Shown: positions 19,334 through 28,312, counted from the first letter of the stretch. The stretch: DNA of 38,409 nucleotides from Rubrivivax sp. (GCA_018780805.1 JADMJD010000127.1:1-38409); one strand, 5' to 3'. Translations and numbers: made by a program. Notes: a model not told the origin generated them from the sequence alone.

Positions 19334-20613
19334 GCAGCAGGTCCCAGGTTCAGTTCGACGGCAAAACCGGCGGCCACGGCGGGCAGCCGCAGCGTGCCGC
19401 TGTGGGCACGGGCCACCAGGCCAGCCAGCAACAGGCCCAGGCCGGTGTGGCCCTCTTGTTGCCCGTTGTCGATGGCAGCCTGCAGCACCAGCCGGCGGGC
19501 CTCGTCCACGCCCGGACCGTCGTCGTGCAGCCAGAGCGTCTGCGGTGACGGGCTGTGCAGCACCAGCGTGTGCGCGCCGTGGCGCACCGCGTTGTCCAGC
19601 AGGTTCAGCAAGGCGGCGCTCAGCAGGTCGGCATCGGCCTGCACCTGGGCCGCACCCTGCACATTGACCGTCAGGTCCGGCACCGGCAAGCGCGCCAGCA
19701 GCGTGGCCACGTCCACCGGCGTGCGCTGGATCTGGGCCCCACTGCGGAACAGGGCCAGCAGCGCCGCCACCACCCGCTGCAGCCGGCCGGCCGCACTGCG
19801 GACCCGTTGCAGGCGCGGCTGCAGGTCGGGCGGGGCTTCGCGCAGCGCCACGGCCAACTGGGCGTCGATGCCGGCCAGCGGCGTGCGCAGCGAGTGTGCG
19901 GCATGCGCGCTGAAGGTGCGCTCCTGCGCGAGGCGCTGTGCCAGCTGCGCGGCCAGCGCGTCGATGGCGGTGTGCACGGGTTGCAGCTCGCTGCGCTCGG
20001 CCGGGCCCAGGGTGGCGCCCGGGGCCAACAGGTCGTGTTGCTGCAGGCGCTGCGACAGGCGTTGCAGCGGTGCCAGCTCGTGCACCGCGCGGCTGCGCAT
20101 CCACAGGTGCGAGAGCAGGGCGATGGCCAGCGTGGCCAGCGCGGCGCTGAAGCCGATCTCGAGCGCCGCCTCCAGTTGTTCCGCCCGGGATTGCGCCACG
20201 TACAACATGCGGCCGTCGTGGCCGAGCGCGGTGCCGAAGACACGCCATTGCCCTGTCTGCGCAAACCCGGCGCTGGGGGTGGCTTGCAGCGGGCTGGCCG
20301 GGGCGCGCGTGGAGCGCGCCAGCACCTGCGCTGCGCCGTGGGGGTTGTGCGCCACCACCTGCCAGGCGTAGCGGTCGCTGGGCACCGGGCCGCCGCGCAT
20401 GGCGGCGGAGGCGGCGGCGGACGGTGGCAGGCCTTCGCCCGCCAGGCTGGGGCGCATGGCCTCGGCCGCGCCTTGCAGCGTGTCGTCCAGCAACTCGCCC
20501 ACCTCGTGCCGCACCGCCAGCCAGACGGCGCCGGACACCGCTGCGCTCCAGAGCAGCGCGCTGCCCAGCAGCGTCCAGGCCAGGCGGCCGGCGATCGAAG
20601 GCAGCCGGTTCAC
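19330..20613 (-). CDS. Sensor histidine kinase, PmrB/QseC-like
   Basis: This 427-aa membrane kinase has transmembrane helices near residues 12-33 and 153-172 flanking a periplasmic region of about 115 residues. The H-box holds His240 (AAHSLRTPLAGI), the N-box is NLLDNAVRHG, and the G-boxes are HDDGPGVDE and GLGLLL. It is paralogous to the kinase at 9091-10407, sharing length and the AHALRTPLAG/AHSLRTPLAG motif. The start is GTG 20613, which overlaps the regulator stop (GTGA); an upstream extension to 20814 is a shadow of the regulator gene. Its partners DgkA and EptA point to a signal such as cationic peptides or metal at the envelope, by analogy with PmrB. Confidence 0.9.
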   Translation of the reverse strand: MNRLPSIAGRLAWTLLGSALLWSAAVSGAVWLAVRHEVGELLDDTLQGAAEAMRPSLAGEGLPPSAAASAAMRGGPVPSDRYAWQVVAHNPHGAAQVLARSTRAPASPLQATPSAGFAQTGQWRVFGTALGHDGRMLYVAQSRAEQLEAALEIGFSAALATLAIALLSHLWMRSRAVHELAPLQRLSQRLQQHDLLAPGATLGPAERSELQPVHTAIDALAAQLAQRLAQERTFSAHAAHSLRTPLAGIDAQLAVALREAPPDLQPRLQRVRSAAGRLQRVVAALLALFRSGAQIQRTPVDVATLLARLPVPDLTVNVQGAAQVQADADLLSAALLNLLDNAVRHGAHTLVLHSPSPQTLWLHDDGPGVDEARRLVLQAAIDNGQQEGHTGLGLLLAGLVARAHSGTLRLPAVAAGFAVELNLGPAA

Positions 20614-21272
20614 GGCGCGGCCTCGCCGATGCGGTAGCCCAGCCCGCGCACGGTGTCGATCACCTCGCGCCCGAGCTTGCGGCGCAGCGCCGACACGTGG
20701 ACCTCGAGCGCGTTGCTGGCCAGCTCCGACTCGAAACCCAGCACCAGGTGCTCCAGGTCGGCCTTGGGCACGATGCGGCCAGCGCGCAGCGCCAGTGCCT
20801 CCAGCACGGCCCATTCACGCGCCGTGAGTTCATGGCGCCGGCCCTGCACGAACACGGTCTTGGCGGCGAGGTCGATCTCCACCGCGCCGAAGATCAGCCG
20901 CGGCCCGGCCCCACCGCCGCGGCGCCGGCTCACGGCGCGCAGGCGCGCGGTCAGTTCCTCGGGCTCGAAGGGTTTGACCAGGTAGTCGTCGGCGCCGCTG
21001 TCCAGGCCTTCGATGCGGTGTTGCAGCTGGTCGCGTGCGGTCAGCATCAGCGCCGGCGTGGTGTCGCCACGCTGGCGCGCACGCTGCAGCCATTGCAGGC
21101 CAGAGCCGTCGGGCAGCTGCCAGTCCACCAGCCAGGCGTCGAAGGGTTCGCCGTGCAGCGCACCCACGGCCTTCAGGTCACGGCACCAGTCGACCACATG
21201 GCCTTCGGCACGCAGGTAGTCGCGCAGGCCCTCGCCCAGGATGTCGTCGTCTTCGATCAGCAGCAATCGCAT
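20610..21272 (-). CDS. OmpR/PhoB family response regulator, PmrA/QseB-like
   Basis: This 220-aa regulator has receiver residues E7-D8-D9, phospho-acceptor Asp50, Thr78 and Lys100, then a winged-helix domain ending VRGLGYRIGE. The start ATG 21272 gives MRLLLIEDD, preceded by AAGGTG 7 nt upstream; an ATG at 21290 would add six unlikely residues. It shares block structure with the regulator at 8429-9082, including VDWQLPDGSGL, so the two probably arose by duplication and may bind similar DNA. It is divergent from eptA, with the direct repeat at 21298-21314 between them, consistent with control of eptA and autoregulation. Confidence 0.92.
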   Translation of the reverse strand: MRLLLIEDDDILGEGLRDYLRAEGHVVDWCRDLKAVGALHGEPFDAWLVDWQLPDGSGLQWLQRARQRGDTTPALMLTARDQLQHRIEGLDSGADDYLVKPFEPEELTARLRAVSRRRGGGAGPRLIFGAVEIDLAAKTVFVQGRRHELTAREWAVLEALALRAGRIVPKADLEHLVLGFESELASNALEVHVSALRRKLGREVIDTVRGLGYRIGEAAP

Positions 21273-21297
21273 GGGGTGGCACCTTAGCACCGCGACC

Positions 21298-21330
21298 CTT
21301 CAGACAGGCTTAAGCGCCAGCGCCTGCAAT
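21298..21330 (+). promoter_or_regulatory. PmrA/QseB-type direct repeat and -10-like element before eptA
   Basis: CTTCAG-ACAGG-CTTAAG at 21298-21314 is a hexamer-N5-hexamer direct repeat of PmrA box type in the 64-nt gap between the divergent regulator gene and eptA. A -10-like TGCAAT begins 10 nt after it (21325-21330), the same spacing as at 6851 and 10413. The predicted transcription start falls at or next to the eptA ATG (21337), and no Shine-Dalgarno precedes that ATG. Confidence 0.6.
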
Positions 21331-21336
21331 CGCGGC

Positions 21337-22980
21337 ATGCGCCGACATCTGCCCGTGGCCGTGGAGCCCCTGATCGCCATCGCCAGCCTGTACTGGCTGC
21401 TGGCGGCCAACCCCTTGTTCTTTCGCGCCGCGCTGGCCGGGCGGTTGCTCACCGAGCCCGCCACCTGGGGTTTTCTGGCCGCGTTGGCCGTGGCGATCTT
21501 CAGTGTGCACTTCCTGCTGCTCGCCCTGCTGGCCAACCGCTGGACCGTGAAACCGCTGCTGGCGGTGTTGGTGGTGGTGACGGCGCTGGCCACGTATTTC
21601 ATGCAGGCCTACGGCATTTACCTCGACCCCACGATGCTGCGCAACGCCCTGCGCACCGACATGGCCGAAGCCCGCGAGCTCTGGTCCTGGTCGCTGCTGC
21701 CGCACCTGGCGCTGTACGCCGCGCTGCCGCTGTGGTTGCTGTCGCGGGTGCAGGTGCAGCGGCGCAGCTGGACGCGTGCGCTGGCCTGGCGCCTGGGCAG
21801 CATGGGCGCTGCGGTGGTGCTGGCGGCGGTGGCGGTGCTGGCCGTGTTCCAGCCGCTGGCGTCGATGATGCGCAACCACAAAGAGATGCGTTACCTGGTC
21901 ACGCCGGCCAACGTGCTGTGGTCCACCACGGCGGCGCTGGGGCGCGACGCCAGCACTGCCGCGCGGGCCCGCCTGCCGTTGGGTGAAGACGCCGTGCGCA
22001 TGCGCCCGGCGGCCCACGCCGGGCGGCCGCAGCTGCTGGTGCTGGTGGTGGGTGAAACGGCGCGCGCGGCCAACTGGGGCCTGTCGGGTTACGCCCGCCC
22101 GACCACGCCGGAACTGGCCCGCCTGCCGGTGCTGAACTTTTCCGACGTGACGGCCTGTGGCACCAACACCGAAACTTCGGTGCCCTGCCTGTTTGCCCCG
22201 GTGGGCCGGCGCGACTACGACGAGGCGCGCATCCGCGGCAGCGAGTCGATGCTGCACCTGCTGCAGCGTGCCGGCGTGCCGGTGCACTGGCGCGACAACC
22301 AATCCGGCTGCAAAGGGGTGTGTGACGGCCTGCCGCAAGACACCGTGGCGGGCCTCAACCCACCCGGTCTGTGCACCGACGGCCGCTGCCTGGACGAAGG
22401 CCTGCTCGCCGGACTGGACGAACGCCTGGCCCGTGCCCAGGGCAGCCAGGTGCTGGTGCTGCACATGCTGGGCAACCACGGGCCGTCGTACTTCCGCCGT
22501 TACCCGCCGGCCTTTGCGCACTTCCAGCCCGCCTGCCAGAGCGACGACCTGCGCCAGTGCAGCCCGCAGGAAATCACCAACGCCTACGACAACGCGCTGC
22601 GCTACACCGACCACGTGCTGGCCAGCCTGGTGGCCAAGTTGCAGGCCCAGTCCGACCGGGTGGACACCGCGATGCTGTTTGTCTCGGACCACGGTGAATC
22701 GCTGGGCGAGAAGGGCCTGTACCTGCACGGCATGCCCTATGCCATCGCCCCGAAGGAGCAGACCCAGGTGCCGATGCTGATGTGGTTGTCCGACGGTTGG
22801 GCCCGCGCCACCGGCCTGGACGCGGCCTGTCTGCGCGCCCGTGCCGCGCAGCCGGCGGCGCACGACCATGTGTTCCACACCGTGCTGGGCCTGCTGGACG
22901 TGAGCAGCCGTGTTTACGCGCCGGCGTGGGACCTGGCCGCGCCCTGCCGCCGTACCCAGGCCGTGGCCGCCGTGCCGTGA
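21337..22980 (+). CDS. eptA: Phosphoethanolamine transferase EptA (lipid A modification)
   Basis: This 547-aa enzyme has five hydrophobic N-terminal helices and a periplasmic sulfatase-like domain. It transfers phosphoethanolamine from phosphatidylethanolamine to lipid A, lowering surface charge and giving polymyxin resistance. The catalytic threonine is Thr278 in CGTNTETSVPC, flanked by Cys274 and Cys284, which match a conserved disulfide. Metal ligands are Glu240 (VVGETARA), Asp451-His452 (VSDHGE) and probably His464 (LYLHG), with the spacing seen in MCR-1 and EptA. A further histidine sits in MLGNHGPSY. The start ATG 21337 was chosen over an ATG at 21241 that lies inside the divergent gene. 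The downstream PAP2 gene overlaps by 4 nt. Confidence 0.93.
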   Translation: MRRHLPVAVEPLIAIASLYWLLAANPLFFRAALAGRLLTEPATWGFLAALAVAIFSVHFLLLALLANRWTVKPLLAVLVVVTALATYFMQAYGIYLDPTMLRNALRTDMAEARELWSWSLLPHLALYAALPLWLLSRVQVQRRSWTRALAWRLGSMGAAVVLAAVAVLAVFQPLASMMRNHKEMRYLVTPANVLWSTTAALGRDASTAARARLPLGEDAVRMRPAAHAGRPQLLVLVVGETARAANWGLSGYARPTTPELARLPVLNFSDVTACGTNTETSVPCLFAPVGRRDYDEARIRGSESMLHLLQRAGVPVHWRDNQSGCKGVCDGLPQDTVAGLNPPGLCTDGRCLDEGLLAGLDERLARAQGSQVLVLHMLGNHGPSYFRRYPPAFAHFQPACQSDDLRQCSPQEITNAYDNALRYTDHVLASLVAKLQAQSDRVDTAMLFVSDHGESLGEKGLYLHGMPYAIAPKEQTQVPMLMWLSDGWARATGLDAACLRARAAQPAAHDHVFHTVLGLLDVSSRVYAPAWDLAAPCRRTQAVAAVP

Positions 22981-23786
22981 CCGCGCAAGACCGGCGCGAT
23001 GCCGCCTTGTCGCTGCTTGGCCTGGTGGCGCTGCTGCTGTGGGACGGCAGCGGGGGCGATCTGGCCCTGGCCCGCTGGCTGGCGGGCCCGGAGGGCTTCC
23101 CCTGGCGCAACGCCTGGTTCACCCGCGACTTGCTGCACGACGGCGGGCGCTGGGCCGCCGGGGCGGTGCTGGCCGCTGTGGTCTGGGCGGCCTTTCGTGC
23201 GCCCGCACCCGGCACACCGCCGCGCCGCGAGCGCGTGTTTGCCTTGGGCGTTGTGCTGCTGGGTCTGGTGACGGTGCCGTCCCTCAAACGCGCCAGCAGC
23301 ACCAGCTGCCCCTGGGACCTGGCCGAATTTGGCGGCGCGGCCCGCTACGTCTCGCACTGGCAGTTCGGCGTGCTCGATGGCGGCCCGGGCCACTGTTTCC
23401 CGTCGGGCCACGCGGTGGCGGCGTTTGCCTTCTTCGCGTTGTATTTTCTGTGGCGCGCGCACGACCCCCGGCGCGCCCGCCTCTGGTTGCTCGGCACCTT
23501 GGCGGCGGGTGTGCTGTTCGGTGCCGCGCAATGGCTGCGTGGCGCGCATTACCCCAGCCACGTGGCCTGGTCGGCCTGGATCTGCTGGGTCGTCGCGGCG
23601 GGGGCCTTCAGGCTGCGGACGCTGGTGTTGACGATGACGCTGGCGGCTCGGGCCAGGTCGGCTGTGGATCGCGCAGCTGTTCCCAGGCCCGCGCCAGCCG
23701 CAGCACACCGAGGTCATCGTGTCGCCGCCCGGCGATCTGCAGGCCGATCGGCGCACCATCCGGCGAGCGGCCGGCGTCCACGCTGA
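22977..23786 (+). CDS. PAP2 family membrane phosphatase (LpxT/LpxE/PgpB-like)
   Basis: This 269-aa membrane phosphatase carries the type 2 phosphatidic acid phosphatase motifs: Lys104 with CPW at 111-113, PSGH at 142-145 with the phosphate-binding Ser/His, and RGAHYPSH at 188-195. In this subgroup enzymes act on lipid A phosphates, undecaprenyl pyrophosphate or phosphatidylglycerophosphate. The GTG start overlaps the eptA stop (GTGA), so it is coupled to lipid A modification. The last 59 residues (211-269) are read across the antisense of the amidase gene and are Arg/Ala/His-rich, unlike the core. They may be a non-conserved tail caused by loss of an original stop. Lipid A or undecaprenyl phosphate turnover is the likely role. 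Confidence 0.8.
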   Translation: MTAQDRRDAALSLLGLVALLLWDGSGGDLALARWLAGPEGFPWRNAWFTRDLLHDGGRWAAGAVLAAVVWAAFRAPAPGTPPRRERVFALGVVLLGLVTVPSLKRASSTSCPWDLAEFGGAARYVSHWQFGVLDGGPGHCFPSGHAVAAFAFFALYFLWRAHDPRRARLWLLGTLAAGVLFGAAQWLRGAHYPSHVAWSAWICWVVAAGAFRLRTLVLTMTLAARARSAVDRAAVPRPAPAAAHRGHRVAARRSAGRSAHHPASGRRPR

Positions 23787-25023
23787 TGGCGGGCTGCTCG
23801 CTCATGTTGTAGGGCAGCGTGAAGGCGATGTGTTCGAACGGGCGCTCCGGGTCGTTGATCGGGCTGGCCCATTGCGCCGGGAAGCGGGTGTTCGGGCTCA
23901 CCGGCGACAACACGAAGTCAAACGGCGCGATGGCTGCCACAGCCGCCTCGCGCAGCAGGCCCATCGCGCTGTAACCGCGGAAGACCTCGGGCCCGCTCAG
24001 CCGCGCGCCGGCCGCGATCCACTGCCGGATGTAGGGCAGCACCCGGTCCTGCCGCTCGGGCGGCAGCGCGGAAAAATCCAGCCACGAGCGCATGCGCCAG
24101 AAGTGGTCCATGCCGTCGGCCATCACCCGGGTGCAGAACGCTGGCAGCGGTGTGACGATGGCGCCTGCCGCCTCGAAGCGCCGGGCCGCAGCCTCGATGG
24201 TGGCCTGTACCGCAGGCTCGACCGGCAGGCCCCAGCCGGCGTCCAGCTGCAGGCCCAGGCGCAGGCCTTTCAGGTCGATGTCGAGTGCCGTCCACGCGAT
24301 GGCCTGGTGCGGCAGGCTCATGGTGTCGCGTGCATCGGGCTGGGCCAGCACCTGCATCATCAACGCGGCGTCGGTCACCGTGCGCGTCATCGGCCCGGCG
24401 GCGCGGCCGGCGTAGGGCGGGTGGATGGGCACACGCCCGTTGCTGGGCTTGAGCCCGACCACGCCGCACCACGCGGCCGGCAGCCGGATGCTGCCGCCGA
24501 TGTCGGTGCCGATGTGCAGCGGGCCGTAGCCGGCCGCGGCGGCGGCACCGGCGCCGGCACTGCTGCCCCCGGGGTTGCTGGCCAGGTGCCAGGGGTTGCG
24601 TGTCAGCGGGTGGAAGGTGGACAGGCCGGAGGACAACATGCCCCAGTCCGGCATCGTGGTCTTGGCCAGCAACACGGCGCCCGCTTCGCGCAGGCGCGCC
24701 GCCGGTGGTGCATCGGCCGCGGCCGGCACCAGCACCGTGGCCGCCGTGCCCCCCGGCACCGGTGTGCCGGCGGTGGCGATGTTTTCCTTGATGGTGCAAG
24801 GCACACCGTCCAGCGCGCCGGCCGTGCCGGCACGCCAGCGGGCCTCGGACGCCTGCGCCTGCTGCAGCACCCGTTCGGGCTCGAAGGCATACAGCGCCTG
24901 GAGGTGTGGCTCCCAGCGGGCGATGTGGTCCAGCGTGGCGCGGGCCACGTCCACCGGCGACGCCGCACCGCTGCGGTACAGCGCCAGCAGCTCGGCCGCA
25001 CCCAGCGTGTGCAGATCAGCCAA
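23608..25023 (-). CDS. Amidase signature family enzyme
   Basis: This 471-aa enzyme hydrolyses a carboxamide; the substrate is unknown. The amidase signature triad is complete: Lys79 (CTIKEN), Ser154 (PGGSSAGA) and Ser178 (TDIGGSIR), with the same numbering as Staphylococcus aureus GatA. It lacks gatB and gatC neighbours, so a catabolic amidase is more likely than the GatA subunit. The start is TTG 25023, 3 nt after the upstream binding-protein stop, and fits the family N-terminus (ADLHTLGAAELLALYRSG). It ends an operon of a family 5 binding protein and two ABC ATPases, so the imported compound is probably an amide or peptide-like molecule cleaved by this enzyme. Its 3' end overlaps the convergent PAP2 frame by 179 nt. 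Confidence 0.88.
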   Translation of the reverse strand: MADLHTLGAAELLALYRSGAASPVDVARATLDHIARWEPHLQALYAFEPERVLQQAQASEARWRAGTAGALDGVPCTIKENIATAGTPVPGGTAATVLVPAAADAPPAARLREAGAVLLAKTTMPDWGMLSSGLSTFHPLTRNPWHLASNPGGSSAGAGAAAAAGYGPLHIGTDIGGSIRLPAAWCGVVGLKPSNGRVPIHPPYAGRAAGPMTRTVTDAALMMQVLAQPDARDTMSLPHQAIAWTALDIDLKGLRLGLQLDAGWGLPVEPAVQATIEAAARRFEAAGAIVTPLPAFCTRVMADGMDHFWRMRSWLDFSALPPERQDRVLPYIRQWIAAGARLSGPEVFRGYSAMGLLREAAVAAIAPFDFVLSPVSPNTRFPAQWASPINDPERPFEHIAFTLPYNMSEQPAISVDAGRSPDGAPIGLQIAGRRHDDLGVLRLARAWEQLRDPQPTWPEPPASSSTPASAA

Positions 25024-25026
25024 GCT

Positions 25027-26520
25027 TCACTGCCCCCAGCGCACGGCGGCCATGTCGTTGGCGAAAATCGGCGAGCTGGCCCACAGGCCCTGCAGGCCCT
25101 TCTTCGCCACCGCCACCTGGCCGGGGTTGAAGATCCAGGCATTGACGGCGTCGGTGGTCAGCTGGCGCTGCATCTGGTGCCAGTAACGTGTGCGCTCGCT
25201 GGCGCTGGTGGTGCCGGCATGGGCCTTGACGATGTCGTCGAAGGTCTTGCTGCTGTAGCCCCAGTAGTAGTCCTTGTTGCTGTACTGCAGGTAGTCCAGC
25301 GGTTCCACGTGGTTGATGATGGTGAGGTCGAAGTTGCCCTTGAACGGGCCCGACAACCATTGCGCCCACTCCACGTTTTCGATCTTCGCGACGATGCCCA
25401 CCTTGGCCAGCATCGCGGCCACCACCTCGCCGCCCTTGCGTGCGTAGGGCGGCGGCGGCAGCGTCAGGGTCACGTTCAGCGGCGTGGCCACGCCGGCTTC
25501 CTTCAGCAGCGCCTTGGCTTTTTCGGGGTCGTAGGGGTAGACCTTGGTCAGGTCCAGGTAACCGGTGTCGGTGGGCGCGAAATGGCTGCCGATGGGTTTG
25601 CCCAGCCCTTCCAGCACGCCGTCGATGAAGGCCTGGCGGTCGATGGCGTGCATGACGGCGCGGCGCACGCGCACGTCGTCAAACGGCTTCTTCTTGTTGT
25701 TGATCGTCAGCTGGCCCTTGCCCGCGGTGGTGCCTTGCGTCACGGTGAAACGTTTGTCGGCCTGGAACTGCTTCAGGCTCTGGAAGGCCGCAAAACGCGG
25801 CATGCCGTCGATGTCACCGGCCAGCAGCGCCGCCACCTGGGCCGCGGGGTCGTTGATGATGCGGAAGCTCACGCGTTTGATGGTGGGTTTCACACGCGCA
25901 TCGGGGCGTGCCGTCAAGGTGAGGGCCGAGCCCTTCTTCCAGTCGCTCAGCACGTAGGGGCCGGTGCCGATGGGGTTGCTGGCGGCCTGCTCAGCGGTTT
26001 TGGCCTGCAGGATGACGGCGGTGTTTTCGCCCAGGCGGAAGGGCAGGGTCGGGTCGGCGCGGTCCAGCGTGAGGATCACCACATCGGGCGCCGTGACGGT
26101 GATGCGCGCGATGTTGTCGAACACCGCCTTCTTCGCCTTGTTCTTGCTGTCGGCGGCCTTGGCGCGCTCGAAGCTGAACTTCACGTCGTCGGCCGTGAAG
26201 GGGCTGCCGTCGGAGAAGGTGATGCCCTTGCGCAGGCGGAAGGTGTAGGTGGTGCCGTCCGGTGTTTCCGACCAGTCCTGCGCCAGCAGCGGTGTGACGG
26301 ACCCGTCGACGTTGACCTTGGTCAGGCCCTCCAGGATGTTGTAGTGCACCACCTCGCCGATGGCGGCGGCGGCGGCCGAGGTCGGGTCGAGTGACGGCGG
26401 CTCCAGCACCATGCCCAGGACCACGCTGTCCTTGCGCGACTGCGCCTGGGCGGGTCCGGCGGCCACGGCGAGCGCGGCGGCGGCGAGGAGGGCGAGCGTG
26501 GCACGGCGGTGCAGGGTCAT
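25027..26520 (-). CDS. ABC transporter substrate-binding protein, family 5 (peptide/opine type)
   Basis: This 497-aa periplasmic binding protein has a Sec signal of about 27 residues (ends AQAQ). Its mature start (DSVVLGMVLEPPSLDPT) and the motif PSLDPTSAAAAAIGEVVHYNILEGL match family 5 (DppA/OppA) binding proteins, as do DDVKFSFERAKA and VRRAVMHAIDRQAFIDGVLEGLGKPI. It should capture a peptide or similar solute for the ATPases encoded just upstream. The ATG at 26520 is 2 nt after the DppF-type stop and has GGAG 8 nt before it. A permease pair was not found beside it. Confidence 0.92.
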   Translation of the reverse strand: MTLHRRATLALLAAAALAVAAGPAQAQSRKDSVVLGMVLEPPSLDPTSAAAAAIGEVVHYNILEGLTKVNVDGSVTPLLAQDWSETPDGTTYTFRLRKGITFSDGSPFTADDVKFSFERAKAADSKNKAKKAVFDNIARITVTAPDVVILTLDRADPTLPFRLGENTAVILQAKTAEQAASNPIGTGPYVLSDWKKGSALTLTARPDARVKPTIKRVSFRIINDPAAQVAALLAGDIDGMPRFAAFQSLKQFQADKRFTVTQGTTAGKGQLTINNKKKPFDDVRVRRAVMHAIDRQAFIDGVLEGLGKPIGSHFAPTDTGYLDLTKVYPYDPEKAKALLKEAGVATPLNVTLTLPPPPYARKGGEVVAAMLAKVGIVAKIENVEWAQWLSGPFKGNFDLTIINHVEPLDYLQYSNKDYYWGYSSKTFDDIVKAHAGTTSASERTRYWHQMQRQLTTDAVNAWIFNPGQVAVAKKGLQGLWASSPIFANDMAAVRWGQ

Positions 26521-26522
26521 CG

Positions 26523-27344
26523 TCAAGGCTCCAGGGCGGGGGTGGATGCGGCTGATTCTGCACCCGGCAACGCAGCGAGCAAACGCTGTGTGTACGGGTG
26601 CTGCGGGTGCTCGAAGACACGGCGCGTGGGCCCGGCTTCGACGCAGTGGCCGTGCTGCAGCACGATCACGTCGTCGCAGACCAGGTCCACCACCGCGAGG
26701 TCGTGGCTGATGAAGAGGTAGGTGACGCCGAACTGGTCCTGCAGGTCCTGCATCAGGTTCAGCACCTGGGCCTGCACCGAGACATCGAGCGCGCTCACCG
26801 GCTCGTCGGCAACGATGAGTTTCGGCCGCGTGATCAGCGCACGTGCGATCGCGATGCGCTGGCGCTGGCCGCCGCTGAACTCGTGCGGCACCTTGTGCGC
26901 GTCGCTGGCGCGCAGGCCCACGGCTTCCAGCGCCTGCGCCACGCGCGCCTCGCGCTCGGCACGTGTGTGCACGCCCACCAGCGCCAGGGGCTCGGCCACC
27001 GACAGGCCGATGGCGCGGCGCGGGTCGAGCGAGCCGTACGGGTCCTGGAACACCATCTGGAAGCCGGCGCGCGCCTGCTTCAGCGCAGCCGGCGACAGCG
27101 CACCCAGGTCCTGGCCGTCGAACAGCACACACCCGCTGCTGGGTGCCTCCAGCGCCATCACCAGCCGTGCCAGCGTGCTCTTGCCCGAGCCCGATTCGCC
27201 GACGATGCCCAGGCTGCGGCCGGCCTGCAGCGTGAAGCTCAGGTCGTGCAGCGCCGTCAGGCTCTGGCCGGGCGCAAACAGGTGTTCGCGCGGCAGGCGG
27301 TAGTGTTTGGCCAGGTGCTCGACCTGGAGCAGCGGTGCACTCAT
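26523..27344 (-). CDS. Peptide-type ABC transporter ATPase (DppF/OppF-like)
   Basis: This 273-aa ATP-binding subunit has Walker A GESGSGKST, the signature FSGGQRQR, Walker B LIVADEPVSALD and the switch histidine in FISHDLAVV. A C-terminal EHPQHPYTQRLLAALP segment is typical of dipeptide/oligopeptide ATPases. It would pair with the DppD-type subunit encoded just upstream. The start [11 protein letters not shown] at ATG 27344 overlaps the stop of that gene (ATGA); an in-frame extension to 27443 is rejected. The four-cysteine or iron-sulfur type C-terminus seen in some DppF proteins is absent. Confidence 0.93.
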   Translation of the reverse strand: MSAPLLQVEHLAKHYRLPREHLFAPGQSLTALHDLSFTLQAGRSLGIVGESGSGKSTLARLVMALEAPSSGCVLFDGQDLGALSPAALKQARAGFQMVFQDPYGSLDPRRAIGLSVAEPLALVGVHTRAEREARVAQALEAVGLRASDAHKVPHEFSGGQRQRIAIARALITRPKLIVADEPVSALDVSVQAQVLNLMQDLQDQFGVTYLFISHDLAVVDLVCDDVIVLQHGHCVEAGPTRRVFEHPQHPYTQRLLAALPGAESAASTPALEP

Positions 27345-28312
27345 CCTGCGCGCCCGATGTGGATGCAGCGGGCGGTACGTCCGGCGCCCAGGTCGAGCTC
27401 GGGCGGCGGCGCGGAACGGCAGGCCGTGGTCACCTGCGGGCACCGATCAGCAAAGGCGCAGCCGGCCGGCATCTCGTGCAGTTCCGGCACGCGGCCCGGG
27501 ATGGTGGCCAGGCGGGTGCCGCGGGCCAGCCCCAGCCGCGGCCGGGCGGCCAGCAGGCCTCGTGTGTAAGGGTGCGCCGGGGCGGCGAACACGGCCGCAG
27601 CCGGGCCGCTTTCCACCACCTGGCCGGCGTACATCACCAGCAGGCGCTGCACGCGGTGGGCCATCACGGCCAGGTCGTGGCTGACCAGCAGCAGCGCCAT
27701 GCCGCTGTCCTGCACCAGGCCGGCCAGCAGGTCCAGCACCTCGCGCTGGATGGTCACGTCCAGCGCCGTCGTGGGTTCGTCGGCCACCAGCAGATCGGGC
27801 CCGCAGGCCAGCGCGATGGCGATCACCACGCGCTGGCGCTGGCCGCCGCTGAGCTGGTGCGGGTAGGCGTCCAGCCGCTGCGCGGCCTGTGGCAGCTGCA
27901 CGCGCTCCAGCAGGCGCAGGGCTTCGGCCCGCGCCGCGGCGGCCGCCAGGCCGCGGTGCAGCCGCAGCGGCTCGGCGATCTGGTGGCCGACGGTGTGCAA
28001 CGGGTTCAGCGCCGTCATCGGCTCCTGGAACACCATGCCCAGGCGGGCGCCGCGCAGCCGGCACCAGGCGGCTTCGTCCAGCGTCGTCAGCTCGGTGCCG
28101 TCGAGCTGGATCGAGCCCTGCACCTGCGCGCCCTCGGGCAGCAGGCCCATCAGCGCGAGCGCCGTCATCGACTTGCCGCAGCCGGATTCGCCGATCAGGC
28201 CCAGCGTCTGGCCACGGTCGAGCGTGAACGACACGCCGCGCAAGGCCTCGGCCGGGCCGCGCGCGGTGGGCAGGCTGATGCGCAAATCGCGCACACGCAG
28301 CAGTTCGGTCAC
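27341..28312 (-). CDS. Peptide-type ABC transporter ATPase (DppD/OppD-like)
   Basis: This 323-aa ATPase has Walker A GESGCGKS, signature LSGGQRQR, Walker [13 protein letters not shown] and switch histidine LVSHDLAVM. The C-terminus carries the DppD-type motif [19 protein letters not shown], whose four cysteines resemble the iron-sulfur site reported in this family. I chose GTG 28312, which puts [12 protein letters not shown] at the family-typical start; an alternative GTG at 28342 adds ten residues. It is the first gene of an operon DppD-DppF-binding protein-amidase. No clear promoter was found, and 70 nt separate it from the divergent membrane-protein gene. Confidence 0.92.
   Translation of the reverse strand: MTELLRVRDLRISLPTARGPAEALRGVSFTLDRGQTLGLIGESGCGKSMTALALMGLLPEGAQVQGSIQLDGTELTTLDEAAWCRLRGARLGMVFQEPMTALNPLHTVGHQIAEPLRLHRGLAAAAARAEALRLLERVQLPQAAQRLDAYPHQLSGGQRQRVVIAIALACGPDLLVADEPTTALDVTIQREVLDLLAGLVQDSGMALLLVSHDLAVMAHRVQRLLVMYAGQVVESGPAAAVFAAPAHPYTRGLLAARPRLGLARGTRLATIPGRVPELHEMPAGCAFADRCPQVTTACRSAPPPELDLGAGRTARCIHIGRAG

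Noticed and set aside
23719..26394. An 891-codon plus-strand open frame
   Set aside because: It lies opposite the amidase and binding-protein genes, which have intact motifs and coupled starts.
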